This document shows positions 43,525-54,665 of a stretch of 64,000 nt of DNA, piece by piece. Positions within the stretch are counted from its first letter, which is position 1. Every line of letters begins with the position of its first letter. Under the pieces are notes generated by a model that saw only the letters and a list, made by a program, of their open reading frames with translations, did no database searches and was not told the DNA's origin. The position numbers were made by a program, and so were the translations under genes. Source of the DNA: Anastrepha obliqua (taxonomy: Eukaryota > Arthropoda > Insecta > Diptera > Tephritidae); the NCBI RefSeq assembly GCF_027943255.1, contig NC_072893.1, positions 90,961,784 through 91,025,783 of the forward strand. Direction: 5' to 3'.

Positions 43525-44449
43525 TTTACTGATAGTGAAAATAAAATTGCATTAGAACTAAATATTTAGTGACAGTGAAAATCTTTAGTGATAATTAACA
43601 TTTTTAAGTAACATAACACGGCTTCTTGAAGAATAAAAATAAGACTATACGAGCTGAAGCAGTATAAGGAAATATTTTCACAATAAATCATAATAATTTT
43701 GAGTAGAAGCTTCTAATTACACCGCACCAAAGCGGAGCAAACTATCAGCTATTATCGCTCTTCAAGTACAAAATTACTTCGGTTGGGTGTCGGCCATCGT
43801 AGTCTATAAGTATATATGTAATAATTTTAATATAAAAAAAGTTATTTCCAAAAATTTAGCAGGTCGGTTTATTTTAATGGAATATTTGTTAACTCCTCTT
43901 CAAATTCGACTTTTCAAAATTTTAATTTGATATCGGGAATGATGCAAGAATCAGAGTGCAATCGAAAGAAAGTCAGAGTGCAAACGAAAATATTTTTCAA
44001 ACCTTTCCAGTAACTTTGATATTTTGTTCTCTGCAAAGGAAGTCGAGAGCTTCCGAAATAGATTTCATTACTCTTTCATATTTTTCCAAATTTTCAATTT
44101 CTTCCTCATTAAAAGTATAAATTTCCAGCTTGTATCATAATTTACCTAACCTGGTTTTTACTTCTATAATTTCGAGAGCGCCACATGAATGTGTCTGCTA
44201 TTGACACCAAGACGTCGTGATTTATTTTCGCAGATTTGCTTAATTTGCTCGTTTAATTACTCCGCTTATATACCAAGAAGTATTTTTTGTCAACAAAGGC
44301 TTAGTGATAATGATTTTTTTTTTCACTATCAGTAAAAGTTTATTGATGGTTCATATTTTTTTCACTATAACTAAATGTTTAGTGATAATCGATTTTTCAT
44401 TTTAACTATCACTGAATAGACAGTGGAAGTGCAAAAAGGCCCATCGTTG

Positions 44450-44457
44450 ATTGCAAT
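44450..44457. repeat. 8-bp target duplication of hAT-like element, right
   Basis: Exact second copy of ATTGCAAT immediately after the terminal base of the element. Confidence 0.7.
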
Positions 44458-44744
44458 CCATTGACGATAATAGCATTTACAGCAGTATTTTCGAAGAAAA
44501 ATTAATCAATGACACTACTAAATAGTATGAGAAAAAATATAAAACGATGAATATATTCAGAAAATTAAAAATAGAAGTGTGCTTATATTCCTCAAAAGTG
44601 ATATTATCGCCCATCTACTGCAACGCACTTATGCCAGTGTGGCCGCTAAAACAATTCCTCTTCTCTTCCCGGAACTACTTTCTACATAACTTCAATTCTA
44701 TTCACATGCACGAACCTAAATCATTAACTACAATGTCCTCCACG

Positions 44745-45045
44745 GATCCATAAGCAAACATTTCAAGTCCTCTACCAACTCTCTGATAGTTAATTTGTTG
44801 TTATTGATCAACTTTTCACTTTATTGATGTTTTCATCAGTTTTCGATGTCAATGATCTGCCGCTAAGTTCGTCAGCCACGATGTCTTCTGAACCGCTCAT
44901 GCCACCACTCGTAAACGGCTGTTTTCTTTGTGTATCATTGCCAAAATAGTTTCCCAACATTTCTAAGGTTTTCGCAACATTAAACCTGCATTGCATTTTT
45001 CACGCAAAATTTAATACAAACTCGTTGTTTTAAATTCAAATCCAT
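44745..45045 (-). mobile_element. Mariner transposase N-terminal relic
   Basis: The minus strand reads MDLNLKQRVCIKFCVKNAMQ from 45043, then, after a frame change, RFNVAKTLEMLGNYFGNDTQ (HTH helix), a short out-of-frame WHERFRR-like piece, and GRSLTSKTDENINKVK (44808-44880). The LTIREL-like sequence at about 44785 is the next helix. The order is that of the N-terminal third of a DD34D transposase, similar to the one at 49.4-50.6 kb. No catalytic domain and no termini. Confidence 0.65.
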
Positions 45046-45195
45046 TTTTAAAACTGTAAGAAGCGAAAACACGTGAAGATATTGAAATACTCAAGACGGT
45101 GAAACTTTTACAACTGTCAAGCAATGGCGATCAGATTCTGGTAGGAATCTTAATCACACATGTGGCAGCCTAACAAAAGAACATAAGTTAAGGGG

Positions 45196-45915
45196 GGAGC
45201 CTGCTTTAGAGGCATCAAAAAATCGATTTTTTCGTGGATTTTTTTGGGAAGGAAAGAAATATTCGATTGAAACGAAACTTTCAGGTTTTATTTTTATATA
45301 TTTCAACAGTCTTCTCAAATTTTTTCATTAAAATATATGTCATATTATGCCTGGTACAAGGATTTTGCCGAGGCGCCTCGAGTGTGCATGTGTCGTGCGA
45401 CGGGAAAAATGCAGATCGCAATTTTCATCAGAAACCAAAAACCCAAAACAAATTTTATTTTAATATACTTCTAGTTAAACCAAGAAAATTAAACAAAAAG
45501 TGAAAAATTCAACAATTTTTCGCTAATTAAAAAAAATCATTTTTTTTGGAAAACAAATTCACTTTAGATTGTTTAAAAAGTGGGTTAATCATACTTTTCT
45601 TAAGGGTTTTTAGGTTCAACTAGAAGAGAATTTAATTCCCAATACAATCAATGTTATCTCGTTTCGATAGGACGTTTAACTTTTTCTCTATCTTTCCGGC
45701 CAATTAGGAAAAATCGTAAAAATAAAAAACCGAGAAATCGCACTACGAGCGATCCGGCCGCTCGTATACCTGCTCGACGCTTGCTCACAATTTCTTCTGT
45801 AACTCCGAAAATATTTTGAATTTGCTTCTGAAATTTTGAGGACACATTATTGGATAGTTTGGCAAGACGTTTGTGGAAAAAAAATTAATTTTTTGAAGCC
45901 TCTAAGGCAGGCTCC
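45196..45915. mobile_element. 720-bp MITE with 37-bp terminal inverted repeats
   Basis: Left end GGAGCCTGCTTTAGAGGC and right end, read on the minus strand, GGAGCCTGCCTTAGAGGC. Identity continues through TTTTTT with about 33 of 37 bases matching. The interior is AT-rich and has no transposase. A minus-strand frame of 63 codons (45654-45845) is basic and unrecognised. A target duplication is not clear, because G-rich bases flank both ends. The superfamily is unknown. Confidence 0.7.
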
Positions 45916-47979
45916 GGCAGGCGGTTGACTTAGGGCATCACCTGGCGGTTGTTCTGGGAACTTTTTGACAAGGTGGTAATTCTATGTTTACATACGAAAA
46001 GTTTTGAGAATCCCACTATGAAATTTTCGGGGCATATTGAGCGCAGTCTCAGCAACTAATAAATATATGAAAAAAACTTTGAGGAGGCGTATTTCTCAAG
46101 CATAGCAACAAAAAATGCTTAAAAGTGTGAAAGAAAAATACAATTTTTATAAACACCAACTTTTGTACAAATTTTCAACATTGAATACGAGTAAAAATCA
46201 AATTTATTAATTTTGTTCACAATTATTTTTTCTAAACAAATATACCAATTCTCAGAAAAATGTATTTATTTCATTTATTTACTTTTTCGTTTATTTATTT
46301 ATTTATTGTCAATGTCCAAAATGCTTCGCTGACTTGACATGGGATCGCTCATTTGCTAAAAAAGAAGCCATAAAATTGCAACAGCTGTCAGTACGAAATC
46401 TTGTTAATGAAGAAACTCGAGCTGAAAAGACCCTGCAGTAATGAAATCTAATTAAACAGCTAAATCAAAATTTAAATAATCTAACCTATGACTTTTCTGC
46501 ACACAAATACACACACACACACATATGTGCGGTTTGTTATTAATCACTTCGAACCTTAAAGTTATATCCTCGAAGCGGGTTTGATGCAATTTAATTTGAA
46601 TCTATGTGGATGTGTCGTCAATTAGTGTAATTTAAGATATTAGTCACAAGTGCAAAAAAGAAATGTGCACGCAAATATGGTATATGCATTTATTACACGT
46701 ATTCGTGAATAGGAACTTACATGGCAAATATCAGTTAAGGCATTGATCAATGGCCTTGTGCATGTGTTTACAAGCCCGTAATCAAATATTTACAAATAGG
46801 CATATATTTAGTTACACATAACCACATACTTATCTAACCCAGCTATTCTAGCCATTTGAATGCAGAACACTGCATTGTTTTTGCATTTTTATGTAATAAT
46901 AAATTAAATTCAATTTAAGCTATTCATGTACTCGTATCGACAGTTGCACCAGCTAGTCTCACAAACCGTTAAACGAACGATTTTGTGTTCACGCTCCGTG
47001 TCACATACTAGCACAATTCTACATTCATACAATCAACAAGCCACCCAGACAACCAGCTAGCCCATACACCTACCCGCTCACTCACTTTCATACACCCAAT
47101 CAGTCGACCGGCCCTATTGAATATTTTGTGAAAATTCAAATAGCACAAACGCACACACACGCATTCGCAGATGCTTGAAACGAAATTCTAATTCAGCAAA
47201 ATTCTACGCAATTTTGAAATTTTATATATGTTTGTGCAAAGCTGTAAAATCTTTTCATGTCAATTAATTTGGCCATGTTCAGTTATCCATTGTTATTTTC
47301 AATTTGCAACCATGCAGACAAAAATTAGTTCAAAACTTAAATATACACTCTGGTGTATGAGTGACTTTAATGAGAAAACAAACACTCGTGCACATGTATG
47401 TACATGCAGACACACATGCATTCACACATACGAGTGCCAACAGTATATGATTGTTTGCTTATCCGCTTATATCATTGTTTGCCTGTCTGTTTGCTGGTAA
47501 AACTATTTGTATTCAATGTAGTTGTTGTTGCTATTTATATTGCATCTTCATTTCAGCATTTTTAACCTCAGCATATTGATTTTGATACTTTGGTTTTTCA
47601 ATAAATGTAGTCTAAGTCTTCATCTTCCGAAATTAAATACTACAGCGACCGCCAGATTTAAAGTAACGGAAAAATGAAAAAGTACGTCGATTTGCTTCGA
47701 CTTTTGGTTTTTCGAAAAAATTTTAGATTTTCTAAAATTTCACGGAATGGGGCACATAGTGAAAATTTCACTGCGTTTTTCTCGAAACGAACGTTTTCCT
47801 AATCAGCGCTTAAACAATTTAAGAAATTTGAAAATTTTACAAGTTAATCTCAGCAAAGTTTTTATAACTGTCGATAAAAAATTTGAAATTAAAAATATTG
47901 CGTTCCCTAACTAAATTATATTGTCCGAATAACTTCCAGCGCCAGAAAGTATGAATAACAAATATTATTTACGAATTTT
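45916..47979. other. Unique-looking intron/intergenic DNA
   Basis: No gene or transposon recognised. There are CA and TATG simple stretches (46508-46525, 47150-47160, 47395-47450). Around 47650-47960 the phrases TTTTTCTCGAAACG and TTCACTGCG are MITE-like, without paired ends. Confidence 0.5.
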
Positions 47980-48600
47980 TTATTGATTCGCGCTTATGCG
48001 ATTTTGGCCGAGTTTAACAAAGCGGCGACAATTGGAAACACCAAGTGAAGCCAAGTCCTGTTCCACCTTATCTCTCCAACATAGAGGCGGTCTTTCTCTT
48101 CCTCTGCTACCACCAGCTGGTACTGTATCGAATGCTTTCAGAGCCGGAGCGTTTGCATCCATTCGGACGACATGACCCGGCCAACGTAGCTGCGAGATCT
48201 TTATTCGCTGCGCTATGTCTATGTCGTCGTAAAGCTCATACAGCACATCATTCCATCGCCTACGATATTCGTTGCTGCCAATGTGCAAAGGTCAAAAAAT
48301 CTTACGCAAAATCTTTCTCTCAAACACTCCAAGCGATGCTTCATCGGAGGTTGTCATCGTCCACGCTTCAGCGCCATACGTTAAGACGGGCATGATGAGG
48401 GCCTTGTAGAGTGCTTGTGTTGTTCGTCGAAAGAGGACTTTACTGCTCAGTTGCCTACTTAGTCCAAAGTAGCACTTGTTGGTAAGAGAAATTCTACGTT
48501 GGATTTCTAGGCTGACATTGTTATCGGTTCCTAAATAAACGAAGTCTTCTACAACGGTGGTACATAGAGAACGCGAAATGTTGCTCCATTGCTCGTGCAT
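47980..48600 (-). mobile_element. LINE family C, RT C-terminus, one nonsense codon
   Basis: 207 minus-strand codons with a single TGA (48289-48291): FVYLGTDNNVSLEIQRRISL, TNKCYFGLSRQLSSKVLFRR, LYKALIMPVLTYGAEAWTMT, SLGVFERKILRKIF, stop in place of Gly, PLHIGSNEYRRRWNDVLYEL, RWPGHVVRMDANAPALKAFD, GGSRGRERPPLCWRDKVEQD and LASLGVSNCRRF. These are the thumb and C-terminal region of a non-LTR reverse transcriptase; the closing W-D-VE-DL-LGV-NWR block suggests the RTE group. Relatives at 15305, 52935 and perhaps 6743. The 5' part is missing, with no evident target duplication. Confidence 0.85.
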
Positions 48601-48644
48601 GCCGGATTGTTGGGCAGTACTCTCCGAGAGCTGGAGTGAGAGTC

Positions 48645-48965
48645 AAGTGGCAAATCTTCTAGCTGTCTGTTGGGATTACAGCTTTCCGATGTAATGGCTC
48701 ATAAAAAACAGGTAGAACATAAAAGTGTATTCGCTATTCTTTATATATAAGTAGTATGGCGCGTTTACTATGCTCCGCATAATTTTATTATGCAGACGTT
48801 TAATAAAGGGGATGTAATTTCCGAATATTGTGTACCATAAGCCCAATACGGCCTTATTGTTTGTTTGCAAATAAGTAATTTGTTATGAATTGATAACCTT
48901 GAGCCCCTACCAATGAGATAATATAGCTTATTTAATTTAAAGTCAAGCACTTCTGTTTTTTTCTT
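48645..48965 (-). mobile_element. Jockey RT C-terminal relic
   Basis: In two minus-strand frames: LDFKLNKLYYLIGRGSRLSI, HNKLLICKQTIRPYWAYG, then IKRLHNKIMRSIVNAPYYLY. The blocks K-RQLYWLIGR-S-LS, NKLLIYK-I-RPIWTYG and IVNAPWYV are those of jockey, also seen at 15654 and 43086. One frameshift near 48835. It abuts the family C fragment. Confidence 0.72.
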
Positions 48966-49373
48966 TACAAGAGCTTTCTACCACAGTTTGACGTCAAGTG
49001 TGTGCCCAGATAATTGGCCTCGTCGACAAATGGGATTATCGACGCCTCAAAGAATATTGAATTGTGACCCGAATCTGACAGACAAAAATTTTTAGTACTG
49101 CATTAACCTAACTGGATTGCACTCGACGTGCCTCAACTTGGATTTTTTTTTTTGCCTTTCTAACATATGCTATTTCCGTTGTCGTTCTTGTGTTGCACAG
49201 TGTTTTTGGGCATTTATTATTTACAAGATATTAAATTTGAAATATAGCATACATTTTCCATAAGTAGTTGTGTACATATAAAATTTATGCTTACTATGTT
49301 TACTTATTTTGTTATCTCTTATTTATGCATACGTTTGCATCTTTCAAAGGTGTTAGATATTAAGTGTAAGCAC
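48966..49373. other. Non-coding DNA
   Basis: The first 100 bases may be more upstream jockey sequence, too decayed to read. Nothing else recognised. Confidence 0.4.
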
Positions 49374-50591
49374 ATTCTGTCAAAAAAGTACCGGGAATTA
49401 TTCAATAAAACGCAAAATAACTCTTTAATCATCAAAATTTATTTTTTCACCCTCAAAATAGGCTCCATTCGAGGCAATACACATATACTTTGATTCAATG
49501 ATGCAATGATTAGTCCAGTCATCAAAGCACCTTTTAAGCGCGTTTGAAGAGATCTTCTTCAGCTCCTTCAGCGAATTCTTTTTAATGGTCTCCACGGAGT
49601 GGCAATTTAAGTTTTGGGAAAAGAAAAACGTCACATTCCATGAATCCAATGAATACGGTAGTTGTTCGATAAAAAAAACGTCTTCAGAATATGAGACTTG
49701 TGAGACGGTGCGTTATCATGGTACACGATCCATGAGTTTTCTTTCCATAAATTGGACCGTTTCGTACACACATTCTCTCTCAAACTTCGTATAATTTCCA
49801 AATAATATTCCTTATTTACCGTAGAACCATTTGGAATGAATTCCGAGTACACAACACCATCATAATCAAAGAAAATGAGTAGCACGACTTTCACTTTTGA
49901 CCGATGTGGTTTTTTTGGTTTCGGCTCATGTGAGTAGCGCCATTCAGCCGCCTGTTGACTGGTTTACATGTCAAACTCATACACTCATGTCTTATCACCT
50001 GTTATGATGCGATGGATAAACGTTGGGTCCGAATTCACTTGCTCAAGCATGTCTTCAGCCATCTTCTTCCGATGGATTTTTTGTAAGAAATTCAACTCTC
50101 TTGGAACGAGTCAAGCAGGCACGCGTCTCATGCCGAATTGATGGTGTAAAATGTTGCGGATTGATTTGTGAGACACGCTAAGATCACGAGCTACCTCTCT
50201 CAAACTTAAATTTTAGTTTTCGAGCACCATTTCCTTGACTTTGTCGACGTTTTCATCCGGTGAAGGCGACTTCTCGGCCCTCTGCAAAAGCCTTATACCA
50301 CTCGTAGACTCGTAGAAAGCCATAGACTTTCCCCAACATTTTCAATGATTCGCCACACGAAATCCTGTTCAAAACACTACATTTTTGTTTTTTATTTTAA
50401 TTTAATTTAAATTTTTAAGACAAATTCTTTGTTCGACATTTTTATTCATAGTGAAAATCGCAGAGCGGACCTGCGGTTGAGCGGAGATCACGCTAAAACT
50501 CTGCGGCACTATAGAAGTCAGATGTAGCAACATTCCAGCAAAAAAAAATTAGACATTTGTGTAATGCTTGCCGATATTTTTTTGACAGAAT
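49374..50591 (-). mobile_element. Mariner transposon with both termini, decayed gene
   Basis: The ends are inverted: ATTCTGTCAAAAAAGTACCG at 49374, and ATTCTGTCAAAAAAATATCG read on the minus strand from 50591. The length is 1.2 kb. Minus-strand transposase pieces are: an N-terminal part in broken frames (50450-50200), the WVYEFDM and EWRYSHEPKPKKPHRSKVKV stretch (about 49990-49890), VVLLIFFDYDGVVYSEFIPN, GSTVNKEYYLEIIRSLRENV, SWIVYHDNAPSHKSHILKTF with the second Asp, then after a deletion ETIKKNSLKELKKISSNALK and NGAYFEGEKINFDD at the C-terminus (49425). The block with the third catalytic Asp is partly lost. It is dead. Confidence 0.82.
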
Positions 50592-50717
50592 GTATATGTG
50601 CGTGTGTATATGTATGCGCATTCATTCACCAGGACTAATTTTAATACTTAATGTAGTAATTGAAGTGTTGCAATCTTGTATGCACGTCCATTTCTAAAGC
50701 TTATTTCACGAGTCCTA

Positions 50718-50904
50718 CAAAACAAAAACAAAATAAATCATCCCAATTTATTCACCTCGCAAAGTGTAAAACAAATTCCCTGAGCTAAACGTAAAAACAT
50801 TTTATAAATGATTTCTTAAGTTGAAGTTAATAGTTTTGAGTGGTAATAGTGGAATGGTATGTGCGATTATTCCTTGTCGAGTCATCTGAATCAAGGCAAT
50901 GGAT
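50718..50904 (+). repeat. 187-bp direct repeat, copy 1
   Basis: This is repeated at 51556-51742 without insertions or deletions (constant offset 838) and with about four mismatches. It starts CAAAACAAAAACAAAATAAA and ends CAAGGCAATGGAT. Flanking sequences are unrelated. Confidence 0.9.
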
Positions 50905-51555
50905 CCCTTCTTAAATAAAAATGTGCTGAATGTAAGGAGTTTAATATATTGAATATAAGTAGTTCTTCTTTTTGTATACACTTACATCTGTAAAGGTTTG
51001 TGTTATAGCTGACGTACAGTATTTTTTTTTTTTAATTTCCTTTTGATCGTAGATAGTATTTTTTAGATTTTGTAGCGTAAAAAAACAATTTTTAAGCCTA
51101 ATACAAAATTTTTCAGCAAAATGTCTCATGCATGCACATCCTTAGCATGTAAAGCCTGCTGCAATGGAAGCACTTCCTGCATGCACCACGCATATATACA
51201 AGGAGTGATACAAGGTGATAAGTTCGTGACCTAAATTATTTACTAATTTCAATTTTTTTTTTCGGTCCCGCCAAGAAGCAGCAACACCAATAAGCAACTG
51301 GTTGTAGATTCTTCTTACTTTCAACACGCGATGGATAAATTATTTTCTATCTTTTTTGCCATGAATCCGTCTCAATTTTTGTACTATTTAATTTGCTCTA
51401 GGGAACTTTTCCTCGGAATTTTGTGCAGAATACGAATCTGCTAGGAAAGGTGGTGAACAAAATTTTACTTGGGGGATAGATCTTTTGTCGAGAGCTTCTC
51501 TTCTTATTTGTGGAAACGCAATACCTTTTGTATAAGTATAATTTGGTGTTCCGAT
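50905..51555. other. Spacer between the 187-bp direct repeats
   Basis: 651 bp of AT-rich DNA with no recognised coding motif. It contains a TTTTTTTTTTT run near 51022 and a T-run near 51255. If the flanking repeats were terminal repeats, this would be the interior of a miniature element, but it shows no primer-binding or polypurine sites I can identify. Confidence 0.4.
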
Positions 51556-51742
51556 CAAAACAAAAACAAAATAAATCATCCCAATTTATTCACCTCGTAA
51601 AGTGTAAAACAAATTCCCTGAGCTAAACTTAAAAAAATTTTATAAATGATTTCTTAAGTAGAAGTTAATAGTTTTGAGTGGTAATAGTGGAATGGTATGT
51701 GCGATTATTCCTTGTCGAGTCATCTGAATCAAGGCAATGGAT
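51556..51742 (+). repeat. 187-bp direct repeat, copy 2
   Basis: Second copy of 50718-50904, about 98 percent identical by eye. It is followed by unrelated GTTACGCACAAAGCC. Confidence 0.9.
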
Positions 51743-51872
51743 AGTTACGCACAAAGCCATAAATCTATTTGACTACAGTGGCCGAACCTTCGTATATTTA
51801 CACTTGGTAAAAAATTGAGTTAAAAGAGATCTGCGACCCAGGCAGTCCAATATCGGCAGGAACAAGATACAG

Positions 51873-52095
51873 GGATTGATTGCAAAGTAATGAGCCTTAT
51901 TTTTTGTAAGCAGTTTTATTAAACCTTTTGGCTTATACAACTAATATTCTTCAAAATAGGACCCTTGAGCGAGAATACACCGCTGGTATCGGTCCTTCCA
52001 CTGCAGGAAACATTTTTTAAACTCATCCGCCGGAATCGTGTTCAATTCGGCTGTCACAGTTTTTTGGATCGCCTCGATGTGCGTCTAATTTCATA
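51873..52095 (-). mobile_element. Mariner 3' end: C-terminus and terminal repeat
   Basis: On the minus strand: HIEAIQKTVTAELNTIPADE, FKKCFLQWKDRYQRCILAQG and SYFEEY then stop (about 52090-51945), the C-terminus of a DD34D transposase. It is followed about 50 bases later by a terminal-repeat-like GGCTCATTACTTTGCAATCA. The rest of the element is missing. Confidence 0.65.
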
Positions 52096-52188
52096 ACAAA
52101 GTTTCGATACAAAAAATTTACAATCTCAAAAGATAACCAGTAGATGCGCCATTCAACTCTCAGGGAGTAATGCTCAACAACCAACATA

Positions 52189-52762
52189 CTGGGTTGCCCA
52201 CATTCGACGGACCAGACGGATTTCGATGACTCTTTGGGCCCATTCCAATGGACGAGGCTTGTCCGCAGGCAACAATCTTTGCGTCAATTGAATCCTATAC
52301 GGGATAAATGCAAATCAATGCGGATAATTCGTTGTAAAGATGTCCGAGCAATGCCCAACTGCTGAGAACGGCCATTTTGAGATGTCATTGGCGACGTCTC
52401 AACACTGGTCCGTACAAGAGCAATATTCTCATCCGATCGCCTTGGTCGGTTTTGATATGGCCTCTTTGGATTAGAAAGAGCATCACCAGTTGAAAACCTT
52501 TCGTACAAACGTTTAATGGTATTCTAAGAAGGCGCACTTTTCACATTATTTAATTTTTTATATGCACGATAAGTTTTCTCAATTGACTTCTTTTGTTGAA
52601 TGTAAATTTCAACAATTTGGGAGCGCTTGTGTGGCATGTACTGTTCGATGGTAAAAATCTGCTTAGACTGACGCTTCCAATGCGGTATGTCATTATGCGA
52701 TCTGATGTCTCTGTCAAAAAATACAAGGTTACCCGAAGGGTCCGTCGAATATGGGCAACCCG
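52189..52762 (-). mobile_element. 574-bp deletion derivative of a mariner-like element, TA-flanked
   Basis: TA flanks both ends (52187-52188, 52763-52764). The left end is CTGGGTTGCCCACATTCGAC, and the right end read on the minus strand is CGGGTTGCCCATATTCGACG, with GGACC following in both. Inside, the minus strand keeps only the N-terminal DNA-binding part of a transposase: TIKRLYERFSTGDALSNPKR, RPRRSDENIALVRTSVETSP and SQQLGIARTSLQRIIRIDLH, then YRIQLTQRLLPADKPRPLEW before the right-hand terminal repeat cuts in. The catalytic half is deleted. The GRPRRS-EN and SQQLGI-RTSLQRI blocks are like those of the DD41D element at 36395. Confidence 0.78.
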
Positions 52763-52934
52763 TATGCCCGTCACATTATTTGGCGCTACTACTGATGCAA
52801 CGCCCCTTGAAGTGTTCAAGTTAAAGTGTTCAAAAGAAAGACTCTGTAGAGGATTTATGCGCCTTTACGCGTTGGAAACGACCAATTTCGAAATCAATGG
52901 AACGATGAGGCTCAGTGCATAGAGCCACTCCACT

Positions 52935-53110
52935 AACTAGGTAATGTTGTACGAATAGACACAAAAGCTCCGGCTGTGAGGGTATTTGATACGATGCCCG
53001 AGGGTGGTAGCAGAGGAAGGGAGAGGCATAGCATTAAAAAGACCAGGTGATGATGGCAAGAGAAAGGAGCGTCTGACGTACTTTGTGGAACTCAGCCACA
53101 GTCGCTTAGG
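52935..53110 (+). mobile_element. LINE family C fragment
   Basis: The plus strand reads GNVVRIDTKAPAVRVFDTMP and EGGSRGRERH, matching GHVVRMDANAPALKAFDTVP and GGSRGRERPP of the copy at 47980-48600. Beyond that the frame is lost, and only a weak match to the SLGVSN end remains. There are no ends. Confidence 0.65.
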
Positions 53111-53904
53111 TGTTTACTGGGCGTCGAAATTTCTACTGTAATTTCTTATTATACTCGAGCTTACAAATAAACCAATGCTTGCATCATTTGACGTAGAAAT
53201 GCATCATCTATCCATGTTAAAAGTTTAAAATTGCATGCATTAATTTCCGTTATTGGGCTGTGAAATGTTGCTCTTAAACTATAAAAGATTGGGAATCCAC
53301 CCCATTCATACTGAACTTAAAAGTCATGAAAACCATTGTTGTCTTTAAATGACCATAACAAAAAGATTTTCGAACAAAAACAAAAATATAATTCAATATC
53401 CAGAGACTCCATCTAAACAAAAAGCAGCTGCCCGATGCTGTTGCGTTTTACCTCCAGTACATACATATTTACGATGACGAAATGGGGGATGATGGAAGTA
53501 AACATTCTCAACTCAGGGAAATAAGGAGCAACTATGCCTTATCTTTACATTTCATGTAAACAAAACCTCATTTTCGAAGCTCCTGAGCTACAATAATAAA
53601 TTTTTGAATTCTACGCTTCTCAGTTAAATACTAAAAGAAAAGAATTTCTTCGATGAAATAACACAACAGAAAGAGGTATTTGGATTTTGGAAGATAAGTA
53701 GGAGACTATGAAGCTGATATTGGAAAAAAATTAAATATTATACTTGCAATTGTCGCACAAGCGGCACTTATTTAAAAGTTAAAGCAAACTTCTGAGCGCG
53801 AAAGCGAGCTCGACACTTGGAGTCAAGAGTCGTTCAAAGTAATTAAATGATTTTACCACAACTGCATTAGGTTCTTTGCTGCTAAAAATGCAATCAGGAG
53901 AGAA
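53111..53904. other. Non-coding DNA
   Basis: Nothing recognised. The last part may extend the LINE A relic upstream, but it is too decayed to read. Confidence 0.4.
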
Positions 53905-54665
53905 TCTATCAAGGGACATGGTAGCATTTTTAGGTAGTTAATACCAATTTACCTATTTTCTTAAAATTACCGAATATAGCTAGTGTTTTTCAGGCAGAAG
54001 CCTTTGCGATCCAGTATGCATGCAAAATTCTGAAGGAACATGGGGGCAAGGGAGATATTAGCATTTTTTTCGATAGTTAAGCCGCGATCAAAGCTCTTAC
54101 GATGCCATGGTACAGATCCAAATTAATCAACTCTTGTAAAGATGAGATCAAATCTCTTGGGTGTGCAGGTAACATATCTCTGATCTGTGTTCCAGGACAT
54201 AGGAACTTAGAGGGAAACGAGTTTGTCAGAAAGGGAACTGAATTGGTCTCAGATACCTCCTACCCAATCATCGGCATCCCCCTATTAAAAAAGAATTAAA
54301 AAACTTATTTCTCAGGAAAGCGTAGAAAAGCTGTATTTCTTCTGTGCTATTTTTAAAACCGTTTGGCCCCAGTACAATAGACGGAGAATTTAGAAAGTCA
54401 TGGGGATACCACTCCATTCAATTTTCAAACTCGTAGCTGTGTTTGGCGGTCATTGGACTATCGGCACATACACGGAAAAGGTAGGTTTACGACATAAACC
54501 CCGTGATAGAGGCTGTAGATATCTGCCTGTCGGAGGTCTCATAATTGTATCGAAAGGTCGCTGTGGTGCTATTGGGAATACCAGAGTGGCACTTCAACAA
54601 TTTCAAGTACCTACCTACCACAACTGCATAAGAAGCTGGGTCTTCTGAAGAACTTCGAATGTTAA
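53905..54665 (+). mobile_element. LINE family A, RNase H and C-terminal relic
   Basis: From about 53935: LPNIASVFQAEAFAIQYACK, ILKEHGGKGDISIFFDS (RNase H, stop replacing Gln in DSQAAIKAL), then MPWYRSKLINSCKDEIKSLG, CAGNISLICVPGHRNLEGNE (the GHRNLEGNE block, usually VPGH-N-GNE-ADE-AR). KGTELVSDTSYPIIGIPLLK follows. In later frames VMGIPLHSIFKLVAVFGGHW and TIGTYTEKVGL correspond to the region after RNase H, and YRG-CRS-like Cys text around 54515. It aligns with the minus-strand copy at 40790 and continues from where the 17331-19510 copy stops, so together the copies cover most of the family's 3' half. Confidence 0.8.

Larger units (their letters stand above)
42973..44449. mobile_element. hAT-like non-autonomous element with subterminal hairpins
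   Basis: The left end starts CAGGGTTGC and the right end, read inward on the minus strand, starts CAACGATGG. Both fit the hAT pattern CA(A/G)NG, and ATTGCAAT flanks each side. The first 50 bases of the two ends are similar, with CACTACCACT versus CACTTCCACT and CAGTGGTAGTTAAA versus CAGTGATAGTTAAA. Each end holds a hairpin with an 8-base loop (42994-43019, 9 of 9 pairs; 44405-44430, 7 of 9). The terminal arms carry about ten copies of a motif around TTTAGTGATA, in both orientations. There is no transposase. A jockey fragment sits inside the left arm, so the empty element would be about 1.04 kb. Confidence 0.72.
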
